Made by a program: the position numbers and the translations under genes
Shown: positions 1 to 6,918 of the stretch, piece after piece
Layout of the letters: each line of letters begins with the position of its first letter
Numbering within the stretch: the first letter of the stretch is position 1
Assembly (NCBI GenBank): GCA_020029455.1
Contig: JAIBJH010000006.1
Span: 1-27,269, forward strand
Direction of reading: 5' to 3'
Origin: Hyphomicrobiales bacterium
GTDB taxonomy: Bacteria > Pseudomonadota > Alphaproteobacteria > Rhizobiales > Aestuariivirgaceae
Length of the DNA stretch: 27,269 bases
Notes under the pieces: generated by a model
What the model saw: the letters and a program-made list of their open reading frames with translations, nothing else
The model's database searches: none
Told to the model about the DNA's origin: nothing

Positions 1-385
1 TGTCAAGGCTGAACAGGGTCAGTCCGCCGAGCGCGTTCTGGATGACCCGCCGCACCGCGTTGTTGACCTTCACCTTCTCGAATTCGGCTTTGGGTCCCTG
101 ACCTGCTGCCGCAAGCCCCACGGGATCGGTCAATGCCAACGCCTCGCCCTTGGCCGAAGTAATAAAGACTTTCTTGTCGAACTTGCGGAGATAGAGATTG
201 CCGGCGCCTAGCGCCTCAAGCACCGGCACCGTCGCCTCGCTGCCCGATGCCGCAAGAGCCGTGATAGCCGCTTCCCTGTCCTTGAAGTTTCCTGCGCTGA
301 GCGCATTCACCAACGCGCCAACGTCCTGCGCAAGCGCAGCCGCAAAGCTGAACAGAAGAATTAGGATGGCAAATACTGCGCGCAT
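1..385 (-). CDS. urtB: Urea ABC transporter permease UrtB, N-terminal part (runs off the window)
   Basis: The visible 128 codons encode the periplasmic N-terminal extension typical of UrtB, one of the two inner-membrane permeases of the high-affinity urea importer UrtABCDE. My reading of the reverse strand gives a signal peptide (MRAVFAILILLFSFAAALAQ) with likely cleavage after ALA. A helical repeat-like stretch with VPVLEALGAGNLYLRK follows, and then VNNAVRRVIQNALGGLTLFS, which is the usual pattern ahead of the UrtB membrane domain. The membrane domain itself lies outside the window. The ATG at 385 has only a weak ribosome site. The gene follows urtA on the same strand after an 81-base gap that holds a strong hairpin, so it is probably expressed at a lower level than the binding protein. 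Family assignment is supported by the urtA neighbour. Confidence 0.85.
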   Translation of the reverse strand, partial: MRAVFAILILLFSFAAALAQDVGALVNALSAGNFKDREAAITALAASGSEATVPVLEALGAGNLYLRKFDKKVFITSAKGEALALTDPVGLAAAGQGPKAEFEKVKVNNAVRRVIQNALGGLTLFSLD

Positions 386-411
386 CGCTCGGCCACGGAT
401 TCGATCAGAAA

Positions 412-449
412 TGTCCCGCCCAGCCGGGAGGAGGTGGCCGGGCGGGACA
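412..449 (-). terminator. Strong hairpin between urtA and urtB (attenuator or RNA-processing site)
   Basis: A perfect 10-bp inverted repeat, TGTCCCGCCC at 412-421 and GGGCGGGACA at 440-449, encloses an 18-base GC-rich spacer that can pair further. In the direction of transcription it sits just after the urtA stop and ahead of urtB. It is followed by only a short mixed T stretch (ATTTCT), so it is not a classical full terminator. Inference: partial termination or mRNA stabilisation that keeps the binding protein in excess over the permease, as is common in ABC importer operons. Confidence 0.6.
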
Positions 450-466
450 CAATGATCCGGTCGGCG

Positions 467-1783
467 TTAGCCGCCGGATGTAGCACCAGCGCCGCCGCAC
501 TTGCCCGTGGCAACATTGAAGTTGCCGCAGGAGAGTGGCTTGCGCCAATCGGAAATCAGATCCTTCGAGTCAGGCAGATAGTCTGACCACTCATCACCGA
601 CCACGAGGCCCGGCGTTTGCCAGACGATCTCGAACTGTCCGCTCTCCTGGATTTCCCCGATGAGGACCGGCTTGGTGATGTGGTGGTTCGGCATCATGGT
701 CGAGAAGCCGCCGGAAAGATTTGGCACGGACACACCAATAATCGCGTCAGCAACCGGATCGGTGTCCGTGGTCCCTGCCTTCTTCACTGCCTCGATCCAC
801 ATGTTGAAGCCGATGTAATGGGCTTCCATGGGATCGTTGGTGACGCGCTTCTCGTCCTTGATAAATGTCTTCCAGCTCTTGATGAAATCGGCATTGGTCG
901 GGTTGTCGATGGACATGAAATAGTTCCACGCCGCGAGATGACCGACCAGCGGGCCCTTGTCGATGCCGGCCAATTCCTCTTCACCCACCGAGAAGGCGAC
1001 GACCGGAATGTCAGTGGCAGCAAGACCTTGCTGGCCCAGTTCCTTGTAGAAGGGCACGTTGGCATCACCGTTAATGGTTGAAACAACAGCCGTCTTTTTG
1101 CCTTCAGAACCGAACTTCTTGATGTCTGCGACGATCGACTGCCAGTCGGAATGGCCGAAGGGCGTGTAGTTGATCATGATGTCTTCCGGCGCAACCTTCA
1201 GCACATCTTTGATATAGGTCTCGAGAATCTTATTGGTCGTGCGCGGATAGACATAGTCCGTGCCGGCCAGCACCCAGCGCTGCACACCTTCATTGGCGAG
1301 ATAATCAACTGCCGGGATGGCTTGCTGGTTGGGCGCCGCGCCTGTGTAGAAGACGTTCTTCGAGCTTTCCTCGCCTTCATACTGCACAGGATAGAAGAGT
1401 AGCCCATTCAATTCTTCGAAGACGGGCAGCACGGATTTGCGCGACACAGATGTCCAGCAGCCGAAAACTGCTGCACATTTGTCGGAAGAAATGAGGCCAC
1501 GCGCCTTCTCGGCAAAGAGCGGCCAGTCGGATGCCGGATCGACTACCACCGCCTCAAGCTGCTTTCCCAGCAAGCCGCCCTTGGCATTCTGCTGTTCGAT
1601 CAGCATCAGCATCACATCTTTCAGCGTTGTTTCACTGATGGCCATGGTGCCGGACAACGAATGCAGAATGCCGACTTTGATTGTCTCTCCTTCCGCGAAT
1701 GCAAATTGCGGCAGGCCCACTGTGGCCGCCAAGGCTGCAAATCCGGCAGCCGATTTCAGAAGTCCCCGTCTTGTCTGTTTCAT
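467..1783 (-). CDS. urtA: Urea ABC transporter substrate-binding protein UrtA
   Basis: This is a 438-residue periplasmic binding protein of the Leu/Ile/Val-type (PBP1) fold that delivers urea to UrtBCDE. The N-terminus is a twin-arginine-like signal, TRRGLLKSAAGF, ending in FAFA before EGETIKVGILHSLSGTMA, the standard opening of UrtA. Other family hallmarks are GCWTSVSRKSVLPVFEE, GLLFYPVQYEGEE and AAPNQQAIPAVDYL. The start at 1783 is chosen because it has a GGAGAGG ribosome site at the right distance, and because the in-frame extension up to 1864 would run through the -24/-12 promoter at 1828-1844. It is the first gene of the operon, followed by urtB. Regulation is probably by nitrogen status through sigma-54 and NtrC. 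Family length and motifs are normal. Confidence 0.95.
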   Translation of the reverse strand: MKQTRRGLLKSAAGFAALAATVGLPQFAFAEGETIKVGILHSLSGTMAISETTLKDVMLMLIEQQNAKGGLLGKQLEAVVVDPASDWPLFAEKARGLISSDKCAAVFGCWTSVSRKSVLPVFEELNGLLFYPVQYEGEESSKNVFYTGAAPNQQAIPAVDYLANEGVQRWVLAGTDYVYPRTTNKILETYIKDVLKVAPEDIMINYTPFGHSDWQSIVADIKKFGSEGKKTAVVSTINGDANVPFYKELGQQGLAATDIPVVAFSVGEEELAGIDKGPLVGHLAAWNYFMSIDNPTNADFIKSWKTFIKDEKRVTNDPMEAHYIGFNMWIEAVKKAGTTDTDPVADAIIGVSVPNLSGGFSTMMPNHHITKPVLIGEIQESGQFEIVWQTPGLVVGDEWSDYLPDSKDLISDWRKPLSCGNFNVATGKCGGAGATSGG

Positions 1784-1827
1784 GACACCCTCTCCGTTGC
1801 GTGCTTTGTGCACTGCGAAAAAGAGTG

Positions 1828-1844
1828 AGCAAGCTCCATGCCAA
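1828..1844 (-). promoter_or_regulatory. Sigma-54 (-24/-12) promoter of urtA
   Basis: On the minus strand the sequence TTGGCATGGAGCTTGCT matches the RpoN consensus TTGGCACG-N4-TTGCT. The conserved GG and GC dinucleotides are exactly 10 bases apart. Transcription would start near 1817, leaving a leader of about 33 bases before the urtA ATG at 1783, with the ribosome site placed correctly inside it. Urea transport operons are commonly under nitrogen control, so the match fits its context. It is a sequence match only. Confidence 0.7.
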
Positions 1845-1887
1845 CTAGTTAATTGGCTAAACATATGAGAAGAAATGGCTTTTCGTG

Positions 1888-1962
1888 TGCATAATTTTCA
1901 GGCTCAGTCCCAAACTGCATATGAGATAGGCAAAGTATTGTACCGTGCATACGAAACAGGCA
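1888..1962. promoter_or_regulatory. Three tandem 17-bp NtrC-like enhancer sites upstream of urtA
   Basis: Three related 17-mers occur at 1888-1904 (TGCATAATTTTCAGGCT), 1916-1932 (TGCATATGAGATAGGCA) and 1946-1962 (TGCATACGAAACAGGCA). They share TGCATA-N5-YAGGCW. Two of the three fit the TGC-N11-GCA frame of NtrC boxes, and the first ends in GCT. Starts are spaced 28 and 30 bp, roughly three helical turns, so they would lie on nearly the same DNA face. Centres lie about 80, 107 and 137 bp upstream of the predicted urtA start point, a typical position for sigma-54 activator sites. They depart from the classical NtrC box in having TGCAT rather than TGCAC, so another activator is possible. Confidence 0.5.
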
Positions 1963-1980
1963 CTCACTGACTTCGTTCCC

Positions 1981-2006
1981 TGTTGACCTTTCCACCTCCG
2001 TCAACA
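1981..2006. promoter_or_regulatory. Perfect dyad TGTTGAC-N12-GTCAACA
   Basis: A perfect 7-bp inverted repeat (1981-1987 and 2000-2006) with a 12-base centre. It lies in the urtA/sulfur-operon intergenic region just upstream of the -35 box at 2022, centred about 63 bp ahead of the predicted start point. This is a plausible operator or activator site for the sulfur operon. The regulator is not identifiable from the sequence and no regulator gene is visible nearby. Confidence 0.4.
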
Positions 2007-2021
2007 GTCGTTTTGCGTTTT

Positions 2022-2050
2022 TTGACACTGGCGGTCGGTGACCTTAAACT
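2022..2050 (+). promoter_or_regulatory. Sigma-70-like promoter of the sulfur operon
   Basis: A perfect -35 hexamer TTGACA at 2022-2027 is followed after exactly 17 bases by TAAACT at 2045-2050, which matches TATAAT at four of six positions. Transcription would begin near 2057, giving a leader of about 48 bases before the ATG at 2105. Together with the urtA promoter elements this accounts for much of the 321-base gene-free stretch 1784-2104. I see nothing else in it. Confidence 0.6.
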
Positions 2051-2104
2051 TGGGCCACGCTTCCGCACCATCATTGCGGCAGCCGATGGACAACATCGCT
2101 CGAC

Positions 2105-2533
2105 ATGACCGAATTCACTCCCCTTGCATCACTCATCGGCGGCGCCATGCTGGGCATCGCCTCTGTCCTCCTCATGGCAAGCCATGGCCGCATCGCTGGC
2201 GTAAGTGGCATCGCTGTCCGCATGTTCCCGCCCTATCTCGACAAGGACACACCCGGCCGGGTGGCGTTCGTCCTTGGCCTGGTCGCCGCGCCACTGCTTT
2301 ACGCCATTCTGGCAGGCGCATGGGCTCCGGTGAACGTGACAAGCAACGCTTTCGTCCTCATCACGGCAGGTCTTCTCGCCGGATTCGGTGCCGTGTGGGG
2401 CAGCGGCTGTACCTCCGGCCACGGCATCTGCGGCCTGTCACTGCTGTCCCTTCGCTCAGCTGTGGCGGTGGTGACCTTCATGGTGACGGCCATTGTTATT
2501 GTATATGTCGGCCGCCATTTGGTTGGAGGGTGA
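2105..2533 (+). CDS. YeeE/YedE family half-transporter, first subunit (PmpA-like)
   Basis: This is a 142-residue inner-membrane protein with about four hydrophobic segments. It carries the signature GSGCTSGHGICGLS near residues 99-112, the conserved cysteine loop of the YeeE/YedE (TsuA) sulfur-transport family. Full-length TsuA proteins take up thiosulfate through a channel lined by conserved cysteines. This protein is about half that size and is followed by a second half carrying the other cysteine motif, so the two probably assemble into one pore. Paired halves of this type have been called PmpA/PmpB. The ATG at 2105 has no good ribosome site but gives the expected N-terminus, with GGAMLGIASVLLMASHGRIAGVSGI close behind. 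It is the first gene of a three-gene operon. The actual substrate (thiosulfate, sulfide or persulfide) is inference. Confidence 0.85.
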   Translation: MTEFTPLASLIGGAMLGIASVLLMASHGRIAGVSGIAVRMFPPYLDKDTPGRVAFVLGLVAAPLLYAILAGAWAPVNVTSNAFVLITAGLLAGFGAVWGSGCTSGHGICGLSLLSLRSAVAVVTFMVTAIVIVYVGRHLVGG

Positions 2534-2537
2534 TGTA

Positions 2538-2993
2538 ATGCCGCTTATCGCTCAATTCCTCATCGGACTACTCTTCGGTTCTGGCCTCGTGATTTCCGGC
2601 ATGTCGAACCCTGAAAAGGTTCTGAACTTTCTCGACCTCGCGGCCATTCCTTCTGGTGGATGGGATCCGAGCCTTGCGCTCGTCATGGCGGGCGGCGCTG
2701 TCGTTACATTCTTGGGCTACAAACTGATATTGAAGCGCGAGAGACCCCTGTTCGACACGCAGTTCCACCTGTCCCAAGTCAAGAACATCGATGCGCCGAT
2801 CATCGTCGGACCAGCCATTTTTGGTGCCGGCTGGGGTCTTGCTGGTTTCTGCCCAGGCCCCGCATTCACCGCCATAGGCACAGGCAGCACTAGCGCCATT
2901 CTGTTTGTCATAGCGATGCTTGCCGGCATGGTCGCCGCCCGTCTGCTGGCGCTACGCCAGCAGCGTATTGCCGCGCCGGGAGCGGCGAAATGA
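2538..2993 (+). CDS. YeeE/YedE family half-transporter, second subunit (DUF6691, PmpB-like)
   Basis: This 151-residue membrane protein is the partner of the preceding gene. It starts 4 bp after that gene's stop codon, with a GGAGGG ribosome site that overlaps the end of its neighbour. The N-terminal FLIGLLFGSGLVISGMSNPEKVLNFLDL and the central GAGWGLAGFCPGPAFTAIG are hallmarks of the family. The FCPGP cysteine corresponds to the second cysteine motif of full-length YeeE/TsuA. An in-frame TTG at 2493 would lengthen it but lies inside the previous gene and lacks a ribosome site, so ATG 2538 is preferred. Its stop codon overlaps the start of the downstream hydrolase (ATGA), which implies translational coupling. 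The assembly partner is inferred from context. Confidence 0.85.
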   Translation: MPLIAQFLIGLLFGSGLVISGMSNPEKVLNFLDLAAIPSGGWDPSLALVMAGGAVVTFLGYKLILKRERPLFDTQFHLSQVKNIDAPIIVGPAIFGAGWGLAGFCPGPAFTAIGTGSTSAILFVIAMLAGMVAARLLALRQQRIAAPGAAK

Positions 2994-3883
2994 ATCCCAT
3001 TCCCTTCAAGCCCGACCTTGCCCTCGTTCCCGAAGTCGCCGCTTTCTTTGATGCGGAAACGGCCACGGTATCCTATGTCGTGAAGGATCCCACCTCAAAT
3101 GCCTGCGCAGTGATCGACAGTGTCCTCGACATCGATTACGCAGCTGGACGGCTCAGTCGTGCCTCCGCGGACAGGATCGTTAGGTATGTGAAGAAGGATG
3201 GCTTGGACGTTCAGTGGCACATCGAAACCCATGTGCATGCCGACCACCTTTCTGCCGCACCCTATCTTCAGCAAAAGCTCGGCGGAAAGATTGGTATTGG
3301 GAAGAACATCACCATCGTGCAGGACACCTTCGGCAAGATCTTTAACGAGGGCACGGAATTCCAGCGCGATGGCAGCCAGTTTGACCGCCTGTTTGATGAC
3401 GGGGACTCATACCAGATCGGCGGCATGACGGCTCACACGCTGCACACGCCCGGCCACACACCGGCCTGCATGACTCATGTCATCGGTAATGCCGCATTCG
3501 TTGGCGATACACTGTTCATGCCGGACGGCGGCTCGGCCCGCGCTGACTTTCCGGGTGGCGATGCCCGGACATTGTATCGTTCCATGAAGCACATCCTGTC
3601 GCTTCCGCCAGAGATGCGCCTCTTCATGTGCCACGACTATGCCCCCAATGGCCGTGAGATCAAGTGGGAAACCACAGTCGCAGAAGAACGCGCCAACAAT
3701 ATTCATGTAAAGGACGGCATCAGCGAAGACGAGTTCGTGGCGATGCGCGAGGCCCGCGACAAGACACTCGGCATGCCAAAGCTCATCATTCCCTCGCTGC
3801 AGATCAACATGAAGGCAGGCGAATTGCCGGCGCCGGATGAAAGCGGCAGGCGGTTCCTCAAGGTGCCGCTGGACACGATCTGA
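2990..3883 (+). CDS. MBL-fold metallo-hydrolase, ETHE1/persulfide-dioxygenase-like
   Basis: A 297-residue cytoplasmic protein with the metallo-beta-lactamase signature THVHADHLSAAPYL (His81, His83, Asp85, His86). Further likely metal ligands are His156 in HTPGHTP, Asp173 in VGDTLF and His215 in CHDY. The run SARADFPGGDA and the length resemble the ETHE1/Blh group, some of which oxidise glutathione persulfide to sulfite during sulfide detoxification. Its ATG overlaps the stop of the second YeeE half by 4 bp, so the transporter and enzyme are coupled. That supports a role on an imported or accumulating sulfane-sulfur compound. No rhodanese (DUF442) domain is fused to it, unlike some BigR-operon hydrolases, and no bigR gene is visible. 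The biochemical activity is not proven by sequence. Confidence 0.8.
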   Translation: MNPIPFKPDLALVPEVAAFFDAETATVSYVVKDPTSNACAVIDSVLDIDYAAGRLSRASADRIVRYVKKDGLDVQWHIETHVHADHLSAAPYLQQKLGGKIGIGKNITIVQDTFGKIFNEGTEFQRDGSQFDRLFDDGDSYQIGGMTAHTLHTPGHTPACMTHVIGNAAFVGDTLFMPDGGSARADFPGGDARTLYRSMKHILSLPPEMRLFMCHDYAPNGREIKWETTVAEERANNIHVKDGISEDEFVAMREARDKTLGMPKLIIPSLQINMKAGELPAPDESGRRFLKVPLDTI

Positions 3884-3956
3884 GCTCATGAACTTCTATC
3901 TTGTTCAGCGTCTCTCTCGGATGCCTAACTGCAGAAACAGCCGCTGCGGCACTACG

Positions 3957-5231
3957 CTAGTTTGAGGTTGACTGCGTAAGCGGCCAAACTTCGCCTTTGC
4001 CCTCCAGCTTGTCATTGAGCATGTCGCGAACCGTCATCACTGTCCCTGTGGGTGTGTTCTTGAGATAATCTGCGAGCGCCTTGACGGTGGCAGCATCCGT
4101 GCATTCTTCATCCGCCTCGTTTGAACCCGGGTGAACACACTCGGCAATTGTTGGCTCAACGCTGTGCAGGGAAAGTATCAGCCAGGCCTTGTTGGCCAAT
4201 GCTTCATCGATCCAGTCAATGATTTCGCCAATTGTGGTATGGCGCTGAATAAGTTGCGTGCGAAGTGAATAGGGATTGGAGTCTGCAAAGTTCAATCCCC
4301 GTTTTACTCCCCTGCCGGCAAAGTAGCGCGAGGCGACAGCCCGCATCACTTCATCGTCGTGTCTGCCGTAGGGATATGCAATGCTCAGTGGTGCAGGGAG
4401 CTGATACCTCAGGAAGTCTTCATAAGAACCGCTAATTTCGGCCTCCAGACCTTCTTCATCGCCAATACCGTGCACAAGATCGGCGTGCGAGCGGGTGTGG
4501 GATGCAATGTCGTGACCATTCTTGTGTAAGAGCAGTACATCTTTTGGCGTCAGGTAGCGGCGGTATTTCTCTGGCTGTAGTAAAGAGCCTTTTGTGATGA
4601 TGTATTGTGTCGTTCTGAGACCGTTGGGGTGAGTATCGGAAACTGCGGCTTCAAGAATGGGAATGGCATTCCTGAACGCTGACTTCCAGCCGTCATCAAA
4701 CGTGATCGATACGATGCCTCTCGTGAATTCGGGACCAAGGATGCGCCTGATGGACGGGCGCTCTGTCAGCAGTTCACCGGGCCCAGTCAGCACATGTCCA
4801 ACTGACAGTTCATTGGCTCCACTCGGAATGCTGAATGTGTACGAAAACCCTTGCCAGTCGCCGGAATTCCCGGATGGGGGCACAAGAACTTTGATCGGAG
4901 GCAACTCTGCGCCGCCGAAGTGAACTTGCAATTCGGAAACAGCATCTGACTTGTATAGGTTTTCAAACCGGAAGTACTGCCCCTCCCTCACCCTTATCTT
5001 AGGCGAAAGCCACATAGCAGCCTTTGCGCCAGCATTCACCGTCTGCCGAGAAACGGATTCGGTGCTCAGCTTCTCGGAAGCGCCCTCCAACTGGGCTTTT
5101 GAAAAACAATCTTGATTGAGGGGACAGGTCGAGGCGTGTGCCGAGGTCCACCCAAGCACAATAATGGCGCAAAGTCTGAGTGCAAGCTTGGCTGAAATTG
5201 CACGAAAATCACTGGCGAGGCGAATGTTCAC
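3957..5231 (-). CDS. Secreted polysaccharide deacetylase (NodB/CE4 family)
   Basis: The C-terminal half carries the CE4 motifs: SITFDDGW (catalytic base and metal aspartates), DIASHTRSHADL (HxxxH metal motif) and SIAYPYGRHDD. It should remove N- or O-acetyl groups from an extracellular or cell-wall polysaccharide, and the substrate cannot be told. About 130 residues ahead of the catalytic domain form a beta-rich segment that may bind carbohydrate. I prefer the GTG at 5231, which has GGGAG seven bases upstream and gives a compact signal peptide ending LRLCAIIVLGWTSAHA (424 aa). An ATG at 5306 also has a ribosome-like GAGGA but would give an unusually long N-region. It stands alone, convergent with the sulfur operon. 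The 73-base gap between them shows no convincing terminator. Confidence 0.85.
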   Translation of the reverse strand: MNIRLASDFRAISAKLALRLCAIIVLGWTSAHASTCPLNQDCFSKAQLEGASEKLSTESVSRQTVNAGAKAAMWLSPKIRVREGQYFRFENLYKSDAVSELQVHFGGAELPPIKVLVPPSGNSGDWQGFSYTFSIPSGANELSVGHVLTGPGELLTERPSIRRILGPEFTRGIVSITFDDGWKSAFRNAIPILEAAVSDTHPNGLRTTQYIITKGSLLQPEKYRRYLTPKDVLLLHKNGHDIASHTRSHADLVHGIGDEEGLEAEISGSYEDFLRYQLPAPLSIAYPYGRHDDEVMRAVASRYFAGRGVKRGLNFADSNPYSLRTQLIQRHTTIGEIIDWIDEALANKAWLILSLHSVEPTIAECVHPGSNEADEECTDAATVKALADYLKNTPTGTVMTVRDMLNDKLEGKGEVWPLTQSTSN

Positions 5232-5356
5232 GAAAGGCTCCCAAAAAAGAGAATCCAACAGCCGCATTGGCAAAGGTAAACGCGCCTCACACCCCGGGGT
5301 GATCATCGCGCATTCCTCTACTGGCGCGTGACTAGCAACCAATCGAGGTGACTGAC

Positions 5357-5386
5357 ATTCTAATTCAATCTTAGGTTAATTCGCAA
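5357..5386 (-). promoter_or_regulatory. Possible sigma-70 promoter of the polysaccharide deacetylase
   Basis: On the minus strand TTGCGA (5386-5381) and TAGAAT (5362-5357) are separated by 18 bases. The -10 box matches the consensus at five of six positions and the -35 at four. The start point would be near 5350, upstream of both candidate starts of the deacetylase (5306 and 5231). The local sequence is AT-rich compared with the surroundings. This is a moderate sequence match only. Confidence 0.35.
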
Positions 5387-5428
5387 ACTTCCGAGACGCA
5401 TCACTGCGCGTGTCCGCAACCGATCTTG

Positions 5429-5914
5429 CTAATCCTGCGCAGGCGCTTCTTCGCCGGTATCTTCATCCGGCACTTCTCCGTCTGCGGGCTTTGGCGGCTC
5501 CTCCACCGGCGGCGGCGGCGCGTTGGGATCCTTGCAGCCGGTAAGCCAGACATCATAGATCGGATGTTCCACGGCGTTGAGGCCCGGACTTTCCGCAAAC
5601 ATCCAGCCGGAAAAGATGCGCTGCCTCTTGTTGCCTGCTTCCAGCACATCCACTTCCACGAAAGCGTCGGTCTTGGGTTCTTCAGTAATCGGCCGCGTGT
5701 AACAGACAAATGGCTTGACGATGAGCCCGCCAAACTTGGCTTCGCTGCCTACGGGCACTTCAAAATTCGTGGTGACACCCGTGATCTTGTCAAGGCCTTC
5801 AAAAATGGAAATCGGGTTCTTGATGCGCTCCGCCGACGCCGTCGACAGCGAAATCATCACTCCAGTCAGGCCGCTGAGAAATCCTGTCGCAACAAGGCGA
5901 CGCACGCATGTCAT
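5429..5914 (-). CDS. DUF2155 domain-containing exported protein
   Basis: A 161-residue protein with an N-terminal signal peptide (hydrophobic core GFLSGLTGVMISLSTASA) followed by the DUF2155 core. Recognisable pieces are FEGLDKITGVTTNFEVPVG, FGGLIVKPFVCYTRP, TDAFVEVDVLEAG, IFSGWMFAESPGLNAVEHP and IYDVWLTGCK. The C-terminal 30 residues are a proline- and acid-rich tail of low complexity. The family is conserved in alphaproteobacteria, usually next to NDUFA12 and often close to MlaD as here. Its molecular function is not known to me. The start at 5914 overlaps the stop of the upstream mlaD-like gene by four bases (ATGA), so the two are translationally coupled. An envelope location is likely from the signal peptide. 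Confidence 0.85.
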   Translation of the reverse strand: MTCVRRLVATGFLSGLTGVMISLSTASAERIKNPISIFEGLDKITGVTTNFEVPVGSEAKFGGLIVKPFVCYTRPITEEPKTDAFVEVDVLEAGNKRQRIFSGWMFAESPGLNAVEHPIYDVWLTGCKDPNAPPPPVEEPPKPADGEVPDEDTGEEAPAQD

Positions 5915-6402
5915 TGCGGCGCCGGCTCCGTACCACCACCTCCAACGGGTTTATTTTTGTCGAACATCGCCTGGCTGATCAGGCTCCAAATGTCCACGGC
6001 TCCTTGCGTGAGGGTCATCACGCTACCGTCGGCAAGCTTGGTTTCGGAGCCGCCGGGATCCATGGCGATGAACTTGCCGCCGAGCAACCCTTCGCTGGTA
6101 ATCTTAGCAGCCGTGTCGTCAGAAAGGGAAATGGAAGGATCGAGGGTCATCTCGACGCGCGCCATATAGTTTTCCGTATTGAGGCTTTGCCCCGTAACCG
6201 TACCGATCTTGACACCGGCGAGTCGTACATCCGTTCCTACATTGACGCCTTCGGCATTGTCGAACTCGGCAACAACCTTGTATCCGCCGGCCACAGTGCC
6301 GCCGACACCTGCCGTTTTGGATGCATAAGCGAAGAAACCCGCAGCGATTGCAATCACTGCAGCGCCCACCAGCGTTTCGATCATTGTGGAGGATGTGCTC
6401 AT
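5911..6402 (-). CDS. mlaD: MlaD-family phospholipid-transport substrate-binding protein
   Basis: A 163-residue protein with one N-terminal membrane anchor (residues about 7-27) and an MCE domain. The MCE segment runs from YKVVAEFDNAEGVNVGTDVRLAGVKIGTV through DTAAKITSEGLLGGKFIAMDPGG, with the GLLGGK segment characteristic of MlaD. In the Mla system MlaD forms a hexamer on the inner membrane that shuttles phospholipids to or from the outer membrane, together with the ATPase MlaF and permease MlaE. Neither partner is encoded in this window. I place the start at the ATG at 6402 (MSTSSTMIETLVG) rather than the in-frame ATG at 6444, which would overlap the NDUFA12 gene. The C-terminus is glycine/proline-rich. 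Confidence 0.88.
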   Translation of the reverse strand: MSTSSTMIETLVGAAVIAIAAGFFAYASKTAGVGGTVAGGYKVVAEFDNAEGVNVGTDVRLAGVKIGTVTGQSLNTENYMARVEMTLDPSISLSDDTAAKITSEGLLGGKFIAMDPGGSETKLADGSVMTLTQGAVDIWSLISQAMFDKNKPVGGGGTEPAPQ

Positions 6403-6428
6403 GCTGATGCCGCCAAACTGCGCCGATC

Positions 6429-6827
6429 CTATTCGGGCTGCCATGCCGAATAGCCGCGATCCGGCTTCCGCGGCTTCAGCCCGCTGGCGATGGAACCCGG
6501 CGGCCGGTAGGCCTGCCCTGTCCCTGTAAGATTCTCATGGTGCGGTTTTTCCCACTCGCGCGCCTTGAGGTCATCCGCAGATGGCGGACGGTCCACACGA
6601 TGGTGAATCCAGCCATGCCACCCGGGCGGCACCTGTGATGCCTCGGAATAGCCCGAATAGATAACCCAGCGCCGCTCCGGAATGGAATCGGGAATGGCGG
6701 ATTTGGCGCGGTAGTAACGGTTGCCCAACTCATCGGTTCCCACGTGCTCGCCCTTCCGCCACGTGTAAAACCGCGTGTTCCAGGTGGCACCATTCCACCA
6801 GGTGAAAAACTGTTTGATCAAGCGCAT
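6429..6827 (-). CDS. NADH:ubiquinone oxidoreductase subunit NDUFA12 family protein
   Basis: A 132-residue homologue of the mitochondrial complex I accessory subunit NDUFA12 (B17.2). Family marks are the N-terminal IKQFFTWWNGATWNTRFYTW, EHVGTDELGNRYYRAKS and RRWVIYSGYSEASQVPPGWHGWIH. The C-terminal HHENLTGTGQAYRPPGS is also typical. This protein is a signature of alphaproteobacteria and supports the assignment of the window to that class. It presumably binds the peripheral arm of complex I at the inner membrane, but the main nuo genes are not here. The next gene (mlaD) starts 26 bp after its stop, and together with the DUF2155 gene they form a small operon that is conserved among alphaproteobacteria. 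I see no ribosome site stronger than GGAT before the ATG. Confidence 0.93.
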   Translation of the reverse strand: MRLIKQFFTWWNGATWNTRFYTWRKGEHVGTDELGNRYYRAKSAIPDSIPERRWVIYSGYSEASQVPPGWHGWIHHRVDRPPSADDLKAREWEKPHHENLTGTGQAYRPPGSIASGLKPRKPDRGYSAWQPE

Positions 6828-6918
6828 GGGAGAGAATCCGTAACCCGGTTTTCAGGGCCGGAATATGGCGGAACGCCCCTGCTGCGTCCAGTAGCAAATC
6901 CTGTCCCGCAAATGCTTT

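Noticed and set aside
1784..1864. In-frame extension of urtA to 1864
   Set aside because: It lacks a ribosome site, puts residues before the Tat-like signal peptide and contains the predicted -24/-12 promoter.
1920..1945. A second sigma-54-like element upstream of urtA on the minus strand (GGTAC...TTTGC)
   Set aside because: The spacing between GG and GC is 11 rather than 10, and it lies among the enhancer-like sites.
3884..3956. Bidirectional terminator between the converging hydrolase and deacetylase genes
   Set aside because: Only a 4-bp GCCG/CGGC stem was found and there is no T run.
5232..5342. Longer starts (5342, 5306, 5267) for the polysaccharide deacetylase
   Set aside because: 5342 lies beside the predicted start point and 5267 has no ribosome site. 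5306 has a GAGGA site and cannot be fully excluded, but gives an unusually long region before the signal-peptide core.
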